Source: Acidobacteriaceae bacterium (GTDB taxonomy: Bacteria > Acidobacteriota > Terriglobia > Terriglobales > Acidobacteriaceae). Taken from it: a stretch of DNA of 64,000 bases. The notes below the pieces were generated by a model. The model worked only from the letters and a program-made list of their open reading frames with translations. It searched no databases and had not been told where the DNA came from. Position numbers and translations under genes: made by a program. Positions 7,419 to 16,218 of the stretch are shown here, in pieces. The stretch lies in assembly GCA_003134855.1 (NCBI GenBank), contig PLCS01000017.1:32320-96319 (forward strand). The letters run 5' to 3'. Numbering within the stretch: the first letter of the stretch is position 1; each line of letters opens with the position of its first letter.

Positions 7419-10280
7419 TCACCGGGGCAGTTGAATCGTCTGTGCTTCGCCCGTGTACGAAACCACCTTGTCCGGAATGCTTGTAACTTCCACGCCAACG
7501 CCATGGCTCTTTCCCGCAATCACAATCTGGAAGGTGCGACTCTTCAACATGCCGGGAAATTCGCCCTTCCTGGCATCGATTGTTAGCCGGCGGCTTGCGT
7601 CGTTCCAATGAAAGGCAATCGTCGCATAGACGCCTTTTTCGTAGTTATAGTTGTCGTTCTCGTCCTCATAGAGCGTGAAGCTGCCGTCGGCTCCGGGATA
7701 GACGCGTAACTCGATGGGATCGGCGACCTTTTCCGTGGAGTATTGAAGGAATGGCCCCATCGGCACAATCGATCCGGCCCTGACCATCAGCGGCATCTTC
7801 TCGATCGGCGCATCCGCGACGATGGCTCTGCCGCCGTCCAGCCTCTCTCCCGTCCAGAAATCGATCCAGGAAGCGCCCGCCGGCAGATAAACGCTTCTAG
7901 TCTTCTTCCTGGCTTCGACAACCGACTCGCGAGCGTGAATCGACGGCGTCTTCCAGTAGAGCTTGGCCCGGAAGGCGCCCAGCGAACTATTCGTTGTCTC
8001 GAACTTGAAGTCATATTCCTTGCCCGCAACCAGCGCCACGGGCACGGTCCATGACTCCATCGATTCGTAGTTATGCGGCACTTCCTTGCCGTCCAGATAC
8101 ACCCGCCGCGCCCCAAAGCTCTTCAGGTTGAAGCGATAATTCCCGTTTTCCGAGGGAGTTAGCTTGCCTTCCCAGCGAATGGAGAATTTGGGCCCGGAGA
8201 CAAAACTTTCATAGCCCGTGTACCAGTCCAGATTCACATCCGGTTCCACGTCTTCATGACAGACGTTCTTGAACTCGTCATCGCAATAGTAGGTTGCGTT
8301 CAGGCCCGGCTTGCCGTCCTTCGTCTTGAAGTGCTCGGGAGTTACCAGAATGCCATCCTCCGGCGGGCGATGATCCATATACTCTGTAACAGGCGAGACC
8401 ATGATCGCCGGGCCGAACATAAATTGATCGTTGATCGAATACGTCTTATGGTCGCTGGTGAAATCCATCGGCAGGCCGCGCATGATCGTGTACCCGTTGT
8501 TCGTAACTTGCCAGCCCAGCGAATAGATGTACGGCAGCAGGCGGTAACGCAGATTGTCGTATTTCTCCAGCACAGGAACGTATTCGCCAAACTCCCATAT
8601 CTCGCGCGGAGTTTCCGAGCCGTGCGCACGGAAGATAGGAGAAAACGCGCCGAGCTGGAACATGCGCGCATAAAGCTCCTGATACGCGGGATCCTTGCCG
8701 CCGTTCATGAAGACGCCGCCCTGGCATCCGAGCGAATATGCGCCAATGTCGAAGGTCCAATAAGGAATGCCGGACATACTGTGGTTGACCCCGGCGGCTA
8801 TCTGCTGCTTGTACACTTCCCAGCTTGCGCCGATGTCTCCCGACCAGGTGGTTGCCGCGGCCCGCTGTTGGCCGGCGAAGGTCGAGCGGGTAAGAATGTA
8901 GACGCGTTTTTGGTCTGTTTCCTTTCGCTGATTCTTATAAACGGCATCGGTGTCGAGCAATGAGTAAGAGTTGAGAAATCTGGCGAAGGTGCCGAGATGA
9001 TTGTCCTGCACTCGCTTCATCTCATACTCCTCGCCCTCTTGCGTGAGCGCGTTGACCATGTCCGGCTCGGTCGAATCCATCCACCAGCCATCGACGCCCT
9101 TGGAGAAGAGTCCCTCGTTCGCATACTTCCAGTACAAATCCGTGGCGGCTGGATTGTAGACATCGAAGTACTTAAATCCGGCCCAGCCCACGGTCGGAAA
9201 CAGATACCCGTCCTTGTCCATTTCCTTGTGAATCGACGAAGACGGCCCCAGCCCGGCCCAGATCGAAATCATCAGATGGAAATTCTGCCGGTGCAGCTCA
9301 TCAATCATTTCCTTGGGGCGGGGATACTTTGTTTCATCAAAGATCATGCCTCCCCAGTTATCGTTATTGCCCCAGTAATTCCAGTCCTGCACGATGTTAT
9401 CGACCGGAATCCGGCGCTTGCGATATTCCTGCGCAATGCCCAGCAGTTCGTCGCGCGTGGCGTAATGCTCCTTGCTTTGCCAGTAGCCATAAGCCCACTT
9501 GCCGTACATGGGCGCCTCGCCGGTGAGCTGCCTGTATCCGGCAATTTCCTGATCGATCGTGGGACCGTAGAAAAAGTAGTAATCGATGTTATCGCCCACT
9601 TCAGACCAGAAGGAGGTTTTGCCGCCGCGATCGTCGAAGATCGTTTTGGAGTAGTTATCCCAGAAGATGCCGTATCCCGCGGTTGAAACCAGGACGGGCG
9701 TAACCGCCCATTTGTTGGCCTGCACAATCTTCACGGTCTGCCCGCGATAATTCATGACCCCTAACTGCTGCTGTCCCAGGCCATAGACGCCCTCATCCGC
9801 GCTCAGCCTGAAGTTCTGCTGAACGCTGAAGGCTGACTTTTCGCGCGCAATCTGCGAAGGAGAGAAGATGGCCCGCCCCTGCTCCCTGAGAAGCGTGCGG
9901 TCTCCGCTGTCAAGATATTGAATCGAGCCATCGCTCTTGCTCATCCGCAGCTTGACATGCCCGTAACTCAGCGTTACAACCGCCGCGTTCTCCTCGACAT
10001 GAACATCCAGATCAGGCAGAGCTTTTTTGAGAACGGAGAGGCTGAGTTTCTCGCTTGTGCCGCCGGCCGGCCATTTCACGACGCGGACGATACCCTCCGC
10101 ATAGAACTGCACCTTCACGTTCAGGTCGCCGGCTGCCAGTTGGACGCCATTCTGGATGCGCTGAACTCCCGGCGGCACCGGAGCTGCCGGAGAGTTGCTC
10201 TGGCAAACCGCCGGAAAAGCACTCAGGAAAAGCACCATGCACAGTGCCGCCAAGCGCGACGCAGAAGCGATGAATCTCAT
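7419..10280 (-). CDS. Secreted GH31 alpha-glycosidase with inserted PA14 domain
   Basis: This 953-residue exported enzyme has a signal peptide (MRFIASASRLAALCMVLFLS..AVCQ) and an N-terminal beta-sandwich. The GH31 barrel carries DGWWMDSTEPD, with the nucleophile aspartate near residue 401, and GDIGASW, with the acid/base near 480. In the first C-terminal beta-domain, FMFGPAIMVSPVTEY should run straight into a VYLPAG segment. Instead ~120 residues of PA14-like sequence (about 660-783, GLNATYY..., GNYRFNLKSFGARRVYLDG) intervene, and VYLPAGASWIDFWTGE follows. GH31 enzymes with PA14 domains include xyloglucan alpha-xylosidases, so alpha-xylosidase or alpha-glucosidase activity is likely. The ATG at 10280 follows GAGGGG. 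Confidence 0.9.
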   Translation of the reverse strand: MRFIASASRLAALCMVLFLSAFPAVCQSNSPAAPVPPGVQRIQNGVQLAAGDLNVKVQFYAEGIVRVVKWPAGGTSEKLSLSVLKKALPDLDVHVEENAAVVTLSYGHVKLRMSKSDGSIQYLDSGDRTLLREQGRAIFSPSQIAREKSAFSVQQNFRLSADEGVYGLGQQQLGVMNYRGQTVKIVQANKWAVTPVLVSTAGYGIFWDNYSKTIFDDRGGKTSFWSEVGDNIDYYFFYGPTIDQEIAGYRQLTGEAPMYGKWAYGYWQSKEHYATRDELLGIAQEYRKRRIPVDNIVQDWNYWGNNDNWGGMIFDETKYPRPKEMIDELHRQNFHLMISIWAGLGPSSSIHKEMDKDGYLFPTVGWAGFKYFDVYNPAATDLYWKYANEGLFSKGVDGWWMDSTEPDMVNALTQEGEEYEMKRVQDNHLGTFARFLNSYSLLDTDAVYKNQRKETDQKRVYILTRSTFAGQQRAAATTWSGDIGASWEVYKQQIAAGVNHSMSGIPYWTFDIGAYSLGCQGGVFMNGGKDPAYQELYARMFQLGAFSPIFRAHGSETPREIWEFGEYVPVLEKYDNLRYRLLPYIYSLGWQVTNNGYTIMRGLPMDFTSDHKTYSINDQFMFGPAIMVSPVTEYMDHRPPEDGILVTPEHFKTKDGKPGLNATYYCDDEFKNVCHEDVEPDVNLDWYTGYESFVSGPKFSIRWEGKLTPSENGNYRFNLKSFGARRVYLDGKEVPHNYESMESWTVPVALVAGKEYDFKFETTNSSLGAFRAKLYWKTPSIHARESVVEARKKTRSVYLPAGASWIDFWTGERLDGGRAIVADAPIEKMPLMVRAGSIVPMGPFLQYSTEKVADPIELRVYPGADGSFTLYEDENDNYNYEKGVYATIAFHWNDASRRLTIDARKGEFPGMLKSRTFQIVIAGKSHGVGVEVTSIPDKVVSYTGEAQTIQLPR

Positions 10281-10427
10281 TTCCCGTACCCCTCTCATAT
10301 TCCAGCCGGTGTGAGCCGGTCTCAAGCGAACCCATGGATAGATCCGAAACTTTATGTTACATGGACTGATACGCCAGGGATCAAGAGGCGCGTGGTTTGA
10401 AAGGCTCGCTGATCTATTTTCCGGTTC

Positions 10428-11957
10428 CTATTCCCGGCTCTCGATCCCGAACTCGCCGCCGCCGGTGGTAAAGAGCTTCTCGGCCTGGCCGCGCAGCACG
10501 CGGTAGAGGGCAAACTGGCGCTGGGTCGCGCCGCGCAGTTCGAAAAGCAGCTCGCCGCGATTGTCGGCCAGCGCATCCACGGCGTCCACCAGCCGCATCC
10601 GCGAAGTTTCGTCCAGGCGGGAGCCGTCGGCCACGTACTTCAGCAGCACCAGCACGTTGCCGTAGAGGTCCGGCTGCGCGATGAGCGTGACAAACTTTTG
10701 CTGGGCCAGGGGCGCATCGGTGTGGGCCGTCAGCACCAGGGTTGCGCCGGAGCCGTAAGCGAGTTCGAAGACGCGAAACTGCTCGTCGATCAGCGGCGGA
10801 GGAGGAGGCTCGACAGGGGGCGCGGGCTTGGCGTTCTTGCGAGATACCGCCTTCTTGGGCGCTGGAGCGGGCGGAGGAGGCGGCGGATTCAGCCCCAGGG
10901 CATCCCGGGCGATCCCTTCGAGAGCCGACTTCATCCTGGCCTCATCGTCCGCATTCGCCCAACTGTAGCTCCATGTGTGCTCGGGGCGGTTCTTGACATC
11001 AGAAACGGCCACCGCCTGCTGCATATTCGCGGGCAGACCCATCAGCGTGGGAAACACATCCAGGCCTTTGCCAATGGACTTACCGCGCTTGAGCCGGGGC
11101 CGATCGGGGTCAGTGACATCGGGCAGCGAATCCACGTGGCCAACGTCTTCCGCTGGCTTCTTCTTGCTCTTCTTCAGTACAGGCCGGTCGGGATCGTCCG
11201 GCGGCGCGCTGCTGTCCGTCGCGTCAGCAGGTTCCTTTTTATGCAGCGTGGGCCTGTCCGGATCGGGAGCTGGGCCGGAAGCTGTACTCGAAGCAGTCTC
11301 CGGGCTTGAATTCGAAGTTGTACTCGTACTTCCCGAGCCGGCATTCGTGCCGCTATCGCCTGTACTGTCGCTCGGGGTCTTCCTATGCAGCGTGGGCCGG
11401 TCGGGATCGCCGGCTGGAGCGGGAGCGCTTGTGCCTGAGCCTCCGCTGGAGTTGCCGCTTGTGCTCCCGTCGTCCTTGCCTGGTGCGGGGCTCTCATCGG
11501 CGTGATGCTTGCGATGCAGGATGGGCTGGTCGCTCTCTTCGTCTTCGATCCTGTTCCGCGACCCCTCGTCCGTTGACGGCTTGGTTTTGGGCCTGGCAAG
11601 CGGCTTCCACGCGCCGTAGCCGACCCAAGAGCCTTGCTCCTGGCCGGCGTTCTTGATCTCGAAGAGTCCCACCGGCTTGCCGTTCTGCTCCAATTCATAC
11701 TCGACCTCACCGGCCAGAGCCAGCGGCTCGGGCCTGGCCAGGTAGATGCCGCCATCCTGAAGCTGGCCGCCGTCGAGCACGGCCACAGGCACCAGGCGGC
11801 TGGCCTTGGGATTGCCTGCTTCGCCCGTCCACTCAAGCACGGCGATGGAGCGCAGTTCGGGCGCGTCCTTGCTAGTCCTGGTTACCTGCCCAGGGTATTG
11901 CGCCCACAGCGGGAGCGCAATCAGCAGGCTCACGGCCGCCAGTGCGGTTCGCCTCAT
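10428..11957 (-). CDS. Secreted repeat protein of unknown function
   Basis: I do not recognise a family. The 509-residue protein begins with a signal peptide (MRRTALAAVSLLIALPLWAQ). A first domain of about 120 residues follows, with an ..YLARPEPLALAGEVEYEL.. segment. A low-complexity Ser/Gly/Asp/Lys region (about 140-292) holds five degenerate copies of DPDRPxLxxK (SDQPILHRK, DPDRPTLHRK, DPDRPTLHKK, DPDRPVLKK, DPDRPRLKR). The C-terminal domain (about 310-509) includes a proline-rich linker and DLYGNVLVLLKYVADGSRLDETSRMRLVDAVDA. The ATG at 11957 directly precedes the signal peptide and follows GGGAAGG; 48 upstream codons are discarded. It is divergent from bcp. Confidence 0.75.
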   Translation of the reverse strand: MRRTALAAVSLLIALPLWAQYPGQVTRTSKDAPELRSIAVLEWTGEAGNPKASRLVPVAVLDGGQLQDGGIYLARPEPLALAGEVEYELEQNGKPVGLFEIKNAGQEQGSWVGYGAWKPLARPKTKPSTDEGSRNRIEDEESDQPILHRKHHADESPAPGKDDGSTSGNSSGGSGTSAPAPAGDPDRPTLHRKTPSDSTGDSGTNAGSGSTSTTSNSSPETASSTASGPAPDPDRPTLHKKEPADATDSSAPPDDPDRPVLKKSKKKPAEDVGHVDSLPDVTDPDRPRLKRGKSIGKGLDVFPTLMGLPANMQQAVAVSDVKNRPEHTWSYSWANADDEARMKSALEGIARDALGLNPPPPPPAPAPKKAVSRKNAKPAPPVEPPPPPLIDEQFRVFELAYGSGATLVLTAHTDAPLAQQKFVTLIAQPDLYGNVLVLLKYVADGSRLDETSRMRLVDAVDALADNRGELLFELRGATQRQFALYRVLRGQAEKLFTTGGGEFGIESRE

Positions 11958-12062
11958 CGACAAAAAAACCTTCCCGTGCCAGGCCGTTTGCCGCCTGCCT
12001 CGAAAAGAATCGAACCTGATGGCCACCTGCGGCCCTCCAATCAACATACGAGGTGCTTCCCC

Positions 12063-12536
12063 ATGGAACTCAACCAGAAAGTCGCTGACTTTACCCTTCA
12101 AACCGACGAGGACAAGACCGCCAGCCTCTCCAACTATGCCGGTAAGCCGGTAATCCTCTTCTTTTATCCCAGAGCGGACACTCCCGGCTGCACCATCGAG
12201 GCCTGCGGCTTCCGCGACACTTTCAAGAAGCTCCAGGCGGCCGGCGCGGTGGTGCTGGGCATCAGCCGCGACACGCCCAGAGACCAGGCTAAATTCCGCG
12301 CCAAGTACGAGCTTCCCTACACGCTCCTAGCTGATGTAGACGAGAAAGTCTGCAATCAGTTTGGCGTGCTGAAGGAAAAGAACATGTACGGCAAGAAAGT
12401 GTGGGGCATTGAGCGGACAACCTTTGTGATCGGCCCGGACCAGACCCTGCTGCACATCTTCCCCAAGGTTACGCCCGCGGGCCACGCGGAAGAGGTGCTG
12501 GCCCTGCTGGAAGAATGGAAGAAGGCGCACAAATAG
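12063..12536 (+). CDS. bcp: Thioredoxin-dependent peroxiredoxin, BCP type
   Basis: This 157-residue atypical 2-Cys peroxiredoxin reduces hydrogen peroxide and lipid peroxides with thioredoxin. The motif RADTPGCTIEACGFRD carries the peroxidatic cysteine (about residue 46) and, five residues later, the likely resolving cysteine, as in E. coli BCP. VLGISRDTP and ERTTFVIGPD are also family segments. The ATG at 12063 gives the standard N-terminus MELNQKVADFTL. It is the only gene on this strand here and ends at a strong shared terminator at 12569-12599. Confidence 0.95.
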   Translation: MELNQKVADFTLQTDEDKTASLSNYAGKPVILFFYPRADTPGCTIEACGFRDTFKKLQAAGAVVLGISRDTPRDQAKFRAKYELPYTLLADVDEKVCNQFGVLKEKNMYGKKVWGIERTTFVIGPDQTLLHIFPKVTPAGHAEEVLALLEEWKKAHK

Positions 12537-12568
12537 GGTGCAATGGAACAACGACGCGTACAGAAACG

Positions 12569-12599
12569 AAAGGCGCTCCCGGCTGCCGGGAGCGCCTTT
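12569..12599. terminator. Bidirectional terminator between bcp and TPR gene
   Basis: A 15-bp perfect stem (AAAGGCGCTCCCGGC / GCCGGGAGCGCCTTT) closes on a single T. It lies between two convergent genes and ends in A/T-rich arms on both strands, so it can serve either direction. Confidence 0.8.
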
Positions 12600-12622
12600 C
12601 GCGGAACAAGCCGTAAGCCGGC

Positions 12623-13852
12623 TTACTTCTTCTTCTTGGTCTTATCGGGCTTGTCGGTCCCGAAGGCTGTGTTGTGGGTTTGCAAAGCCTCGGCAAGAAC
12701 AGCCTTCACATCAGCGGCATAAGGGCCGGTGGGGTCCAGTTGCAGGTACTTCTGATATGCCTCCGCGCAGCCGGGAGGAAGAATCATCTTCCCACTGGCG
12801 GGGTCGATGGAGGCCTTCTGGATGAGCCCCTGGCCCTTGAGGTAGTAGGGAAGAGCCTTGGTCGGATCGGCTTTGATGGCCTCGTCGGCTGCCGCGGCCG
12901 AGGCGTCGCTGTTGCCCGCGTTCGAGAAGATCACCGCTTCGTTTTTCATATAGTTTGCCGTCCCTGGGGGATTGGCCTGGGCGGCCGAGTTATAGGCCGC
13001 ATTCGCCTCTGGTACCTTGCCGGTGCGTGCATAAATCTCGCCCAGGCCGCTATAGGCAGCCCCCTGAACTTGAGGATTCGGCTTCTTCGACGCCGCATCC
13101 ATCTCAATCACTTTCTTATAGTTCACTTCCGCTTCGTCGTACTTCTTCAGGCCGAGTTGCGCCTGGGCTAACTGATCCCAGAGAACGGAAGCGTCGGGCT
13201 TGGCCGCAGTGTCCCTGAGCATGAGGGTTTCGACTTCGGTGTACTTCGCGGTCTTGATCTCGGCTTCCTTGGCTTCGAGATCCGCCCTGGAGGCGGTGGC
13301 GCCCAGGATCTGGACAGCTGACTGGTGCGCGGCATCGACGTCCTTGAAGTCCTGGTCGCAAGTCTTGAGATCGGCGTTGAGGTTCTTGATAACAGCGTTA
13401 GCTTTGAAGGCCTCGGCGTTGTGCTTCTTGAGTTCCTCAAGCTGCTTTTTCTGATCCGCAGGCAGCAGGTCGATGTACTCCTTGCGGGACATATCGATAT
13501 CCTGAACTAAATCCTGGCCAGCCACGATATGCACGCTGTCGATGTGGTCGGCTTCCCTGTCGCGTGTCATCTCCGGCGTGCGGAAGACAAGCTTGTAAAT
13601 GCCATGTTCGACTTCCCCTGAATATTCGCCATTTGCATTGACCGTGAAAGTGGCGATATCCGTGAGCTTGTCTGATCCGGGGCCAACGGGCTTGGTGATC
13701 AGCACAACGGTTACCGTGCCCTTGGTTTCGGGCGCCCCGGACGGATTGATTACGTGGCCGTGAATCTTGCCCGTAGTGGCGGAGGTTTGCGCAAGCATGG
13801 GCGAAAGGGCGAATGCCAGCAGGCCCAGCCAAAGTGAAAGGTTGCGTTTCAT
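12623..13852 (-). CDS. Secreted TPR protein with N-terminal carboxypeptidase-regulatory-like domain
   Basis: This is a 409-residue exported protein. A signal peptide (MKRNLSLWLGLLAFALSPMLAQ) leads into a beta domain at about 28-115 (KIHGHVINPSGAPETKGTV, NGEYSGEVEHGIYKLVF), which resembles carboxypeptidase-regulatory or CNA-B folds. A coiled-coil-like Lys/Glu/Ala segment follows at about 130-215. TPR-like repeats at about 225-395 include VLWDQLAQAQLGLKKYDEAEVNY and AYSGLGEIYARTGKVPEANAAY. The tail is Lys-rich (KTKKKK). The ATG at 13852 is preceded by AGGAGAAG. Acidobacteria encode many such proteins; the partner is unknown. Confidence 0.8.
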   Translation of the reverse strand: MKRNLSLWLGLLAFALSPMLAQTSATTGKIHGHVINPSGAPETKGTVTVVLITKPVGPGSDKLTDIATFTVNANGEYSGEVEHGIYKLVFRTPEMTRDREADHIDSVHIVAGQDLVQDIDMSRKEYIDLLPADQKKQLEELKKHNAEAFKANAVIKNLNADLKTCDQDFKDVDAAHQSAVQILGATASRADLEAKEAEIKTAKYTEVETLMLRDTAAKPDASVLWDQLAQAQLGLKKYDEAEVNYKKVIEMDAASKKPNPQVQGAAYSGLGEIYARTGKVPEANAAYNSAAQANPPGTANYMKNEAVIFSNAGNSDASAAAADEAIKADPTKALPYYLKGQGLIQKASIDPASGKMILPPGCAEAYQKYLQLDPTGPYAADVKAVLAEALQTHNTAFGTDKPDKTKKKK

Positions 13853-14271
13853 CTTCTTCTCCTGGGGAGCGGCGGTCACTAAGCAGCTCGCGCGCTCAAA
13901 AAAGTCGTTTGTTGCCAGCCCACATACACCGGCAGAACCCCGGCGGCCTGTTGCCTCTGAAAACCGGAGAGCCGCGGCACGGGAACCGGCTCATGGACAA
14001 CGATTAAGCATAGAACTCAAGGTAAATCCCAACGGGTGCTCAGCACAAGCGCGCAAACCCGAATGCACTGCGCGCCGCGCCGCGATCAAAACTTGCGTCC
14101 GATCCGATGGGCCATGGACCCGGCAATAGAGTGTGTCTGCCTGCCTTCCGGTAGCTCGCTGGCTCACGCTATTGTATTCCACTCCGCATGATAGCCCACC
14201 TGCCGAGCGGTTGCGTGTGGCCTGTATCACACAGCAAGTACTCCTGTACTTGCATACAACGCCTCGGAATT
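13853..14271. other. Intergenic stretch without a recognised gene
   Basis: About 420 nt lie between the TPR gene start and the mnmE gene stop, both on the minus strand. It should hold the TPR gene promoter and the mnmE 3' end. I see no ORF with family features, no tRNA and no strong hairpin. Confidence 0.5.
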
Positions 14272-15684
14272 CTATTTCCCGATGCAGAAGGTGGAAAAGA
14301 TCAGGTTCAGAATGTCGTCGGGGGTGGTCTGTCCGGTAAGGGAGTCGAGCGCCCACAGGGCGCGGTAAAGGTCCATCAGAATCATCTCGTGGGGGATGGA
14401 GCCGGTGCTGGCCCGCGCGGCGTCGGCCAGAGCCGAGATGGCCGCTGCGATGGCTTGCTGGTGGCGCAGGCTGGTTAACATTCCCGGCTCGGCGGCGGCG
14501 CCGCCGGTGGCCAGGGCCAGGATGCGCTCACGCAGCGCGGGAATGCCTTCGCCGGTGAGCGCCGAGGTAGCCAGCGCGGGCACTCCGGCGCAATCCGGCA
14601 GGGGGCGGTCAGCTTCGATCAGGTCGCTCTTGTTCACGGCCACCAGTGCGGGACGTCCCGCAACGGCTGCCAGCAGCCGGCGCTCCTCGTCATTGAGCGG
14701 TTCGGTCGCATCCAGCACGATCAGCACCAGAGCGGCGTCGGCCAGCGCCTCGCGGCTGCGGCGAATGCCCAACTGCTCGGCCTCCTGCAAATGCTCGCGC
14801 TGGCCCTCGCCCTCCCCTTCGCACTGGCCCGAACGCAGTCCGGCCGTGTCCACCAGCTCCAGCGGAATGCCGTCGAGCGAGATGCGCTCTGTGACTGTGT
14901 CGCGCGTGGTGCCGGGGGTTGCGGTCACGATGGCGCGGTCGCGCTCCACAAGGCGGTTGAAGAGCGAGCTCTTGCCCGCGTTGGGCCGGCCCACAATCGC
15001 CAGCGTCAGCCCGTCGTGGACGATACGCCCGCGGGCAAAGGAAGCTTCGAGCGCCGTGAGCGGCGGCGTCAGCTCGCCGATGCGGCGGGCAATCTCGGCC
15101 TGCGGCGCCACCTCCACGTCGTCCTCGGCAAAGTCGATGCCGGCTTCGAGCAGCGCAATCAACTCGACCAGCGCCTGCTTGACCGGCCCGACCCGCCGGC
15201 TGAGCGCACCGCCCATCTGGCTGGCCGCCTGGCGTGCCTGGGTGAGCGTCTGCGCCGCAATCAGGTCGCGCACCGCCTCCGCCTGAGTGAGATCGAGTTT
15301 GCCGGCCAGAAAGGCGCGCTGCGTGAATTCGCCCGGTTCGGCCAATCGCGCGCCCAGGGCAAGTGCGCGGCCCAGCAGCAACTCCAGCACCACCGGCGAG
15401 CCGTGCGCGGCTATTTCCACAAGATCTTCGGCAGTATAAGAGTGCGGAGCGCCAAAAAAGGTGACTACGGCCTCGTCGATGCGGGCGGCCTCTGAACTGG
15501 AGTTGTCGTCGAGCACATCGGCCAGCCGAGCCCGCGCGTGTTCCAGCGGCTGGCGAAGGCAAACCAGCTGAGCAGCGATCGACGCGGCCTCGGGACCGCT
15601 CAAACGCACGATCCCAATACCTCCGCGCCCCGGCGGCGTGGAGATGGCGGCAATGGTGTCGGTATTCGTCTCTTGACCAGCCAT
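14272..15684 (-). CDS. mnmE: tRNA modification GTPase MnmE
   Basis: MnmE works with MnmG to install the carboxymethylaminomethyl group on wobble uridine 34 of tRNAs. The 470-residue protein has the formyl-THF-binding N-terminal domain (ISTPPGRGGIGIVRLSGPEA), a helical domain, and an embedded GTPase with GRPNAGKSSLFN (G1), the TTRD loop (G2), DTAG (G3) and NKSD (G4). It ends in the invariant FCIGK, whose cysteine is essential in the family. An insertion of charged residues (CEGEGEGQREH) follows the G3 loop. MnmG is not in this window. Confidence 0.97.
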   Translation of the reverse strand: MAGQETNTDTIAAISTPPGRGGIGIVRLSGPEAASIAAQLVCLRQPLEHARARLADVLDDNSSSEAARIDEAVVTFFGAPHSYTAEDLVEIAAHGSPVVLELLLGRALALGARLAEPGEFTQRAFLAGKLDLTQAEAVRDLIAAQTLTQARQAASQMGGALSRRVGPVKQALVELIALLEAGIDFAEDDVEVAPQAEIARRIGELTPPLTALEASFARGRIVHDGLTLAIVGRPNAGKSSLFNRLVERDRAIVTATPGTTRDTVTERISLDGIPLELVDTAGLRSGQCEGEGEGQREHLQEAEQLGIRRSREALADAALVLIVLDATEPLNDEERRLLAAVAGRPALVAVNKSDLIEADRPLPDCAGVPALATSALTGEGIPALRERILALATGGAAAEPGMLTSLRHQQAIAAAISALADAARASTGSIPHEMILMDLYRALWALDSLTGQTTPDDILNLIFSTFCIGK

Positions 15685-15876
15685 ACGCTGTAGATAGTGT
15701 AGAGGCTGCTCCGAATGTTGCGCGGCAGCTCAACTCCCACCAGCGTCAAGACCGTTGCCAAAGCGCATACTTCGCAAGGCCGATTTTGCCGGGAACCAAA
15801 CGCAGTAGATATTCGTATTGCATTCCCATAGAGGGGTGGATATACTTCTCCTATTGGTTCCAAAGAGGAGTCTGAA

Positions 15877-16218
15877 ATGGGCGAGAAAACCGATGTTTGG
15901 CAAGGCACGCTGGCGCTGATGGCGCTCAGAACGCTCGAATCCATGGGGCCGCTGCACGGCTATGGCCTGGCGCGGCGCATTGAGCAGATCAGCGGCGACC
16001 GGTTGCAGTTGAACTATGGCACGCTCTACCCGGCGCTGCTCAAGCTGGAGCAGGAGGGGTTCATCCGCTCAAGCTGGGGCCTCTCAGACAATAATCGCCG
16101 CGCCAAATACTACGAGCTGACCAAGGCGGGTGAGCGCCAGGTAAAGAAGGCCGCCGCCGAGTGGGAGCAGACCACCGCGATCCTCGCGCGGTTCCTGACC
16201 CCGGCAGAGGAGGCGTGA
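15877..16218 (+). CDS. PadR-family regulator of the ADOP cluster
   Basis: This 113-residue winged-helix repressor-type protein has LALMALRTLESMGPLHGYGLARRIEQISGDRLQLNYGTLYPALLKLEQEGFI, which is the PadR DNA-binding core. It is of the short acidobacterial PadR kind that typically precedes ADOP permeases. AGGAG lies 7 nt before the ATG. Its TGA overlaps the ATG of the next permease gene (TGATG at 16216-16220), so the two are translationally coupled. It most likely controls its own operon in response to a small molecule; the ligand is unknown. Confidence 0.93.
   Translation: MGEKTDVWQGTLALMALRTLESMGPLHGYGLARRIEQISGDRLQLNYGTLYPALLKLEQEGFIRSSWGLSDNNRRAKYYELTKAGERQVKKAAAEWEQTTAILARFLTPAEEA

Noticed and set aside
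11081..11538. Tandem DNA repeat or CRISPR-like array in the secreted protein gene
   Set aside because: The units are degenerate at DNA level and unequally spaced; they are protein-level repeats, not a CRISPR or minisatellite.
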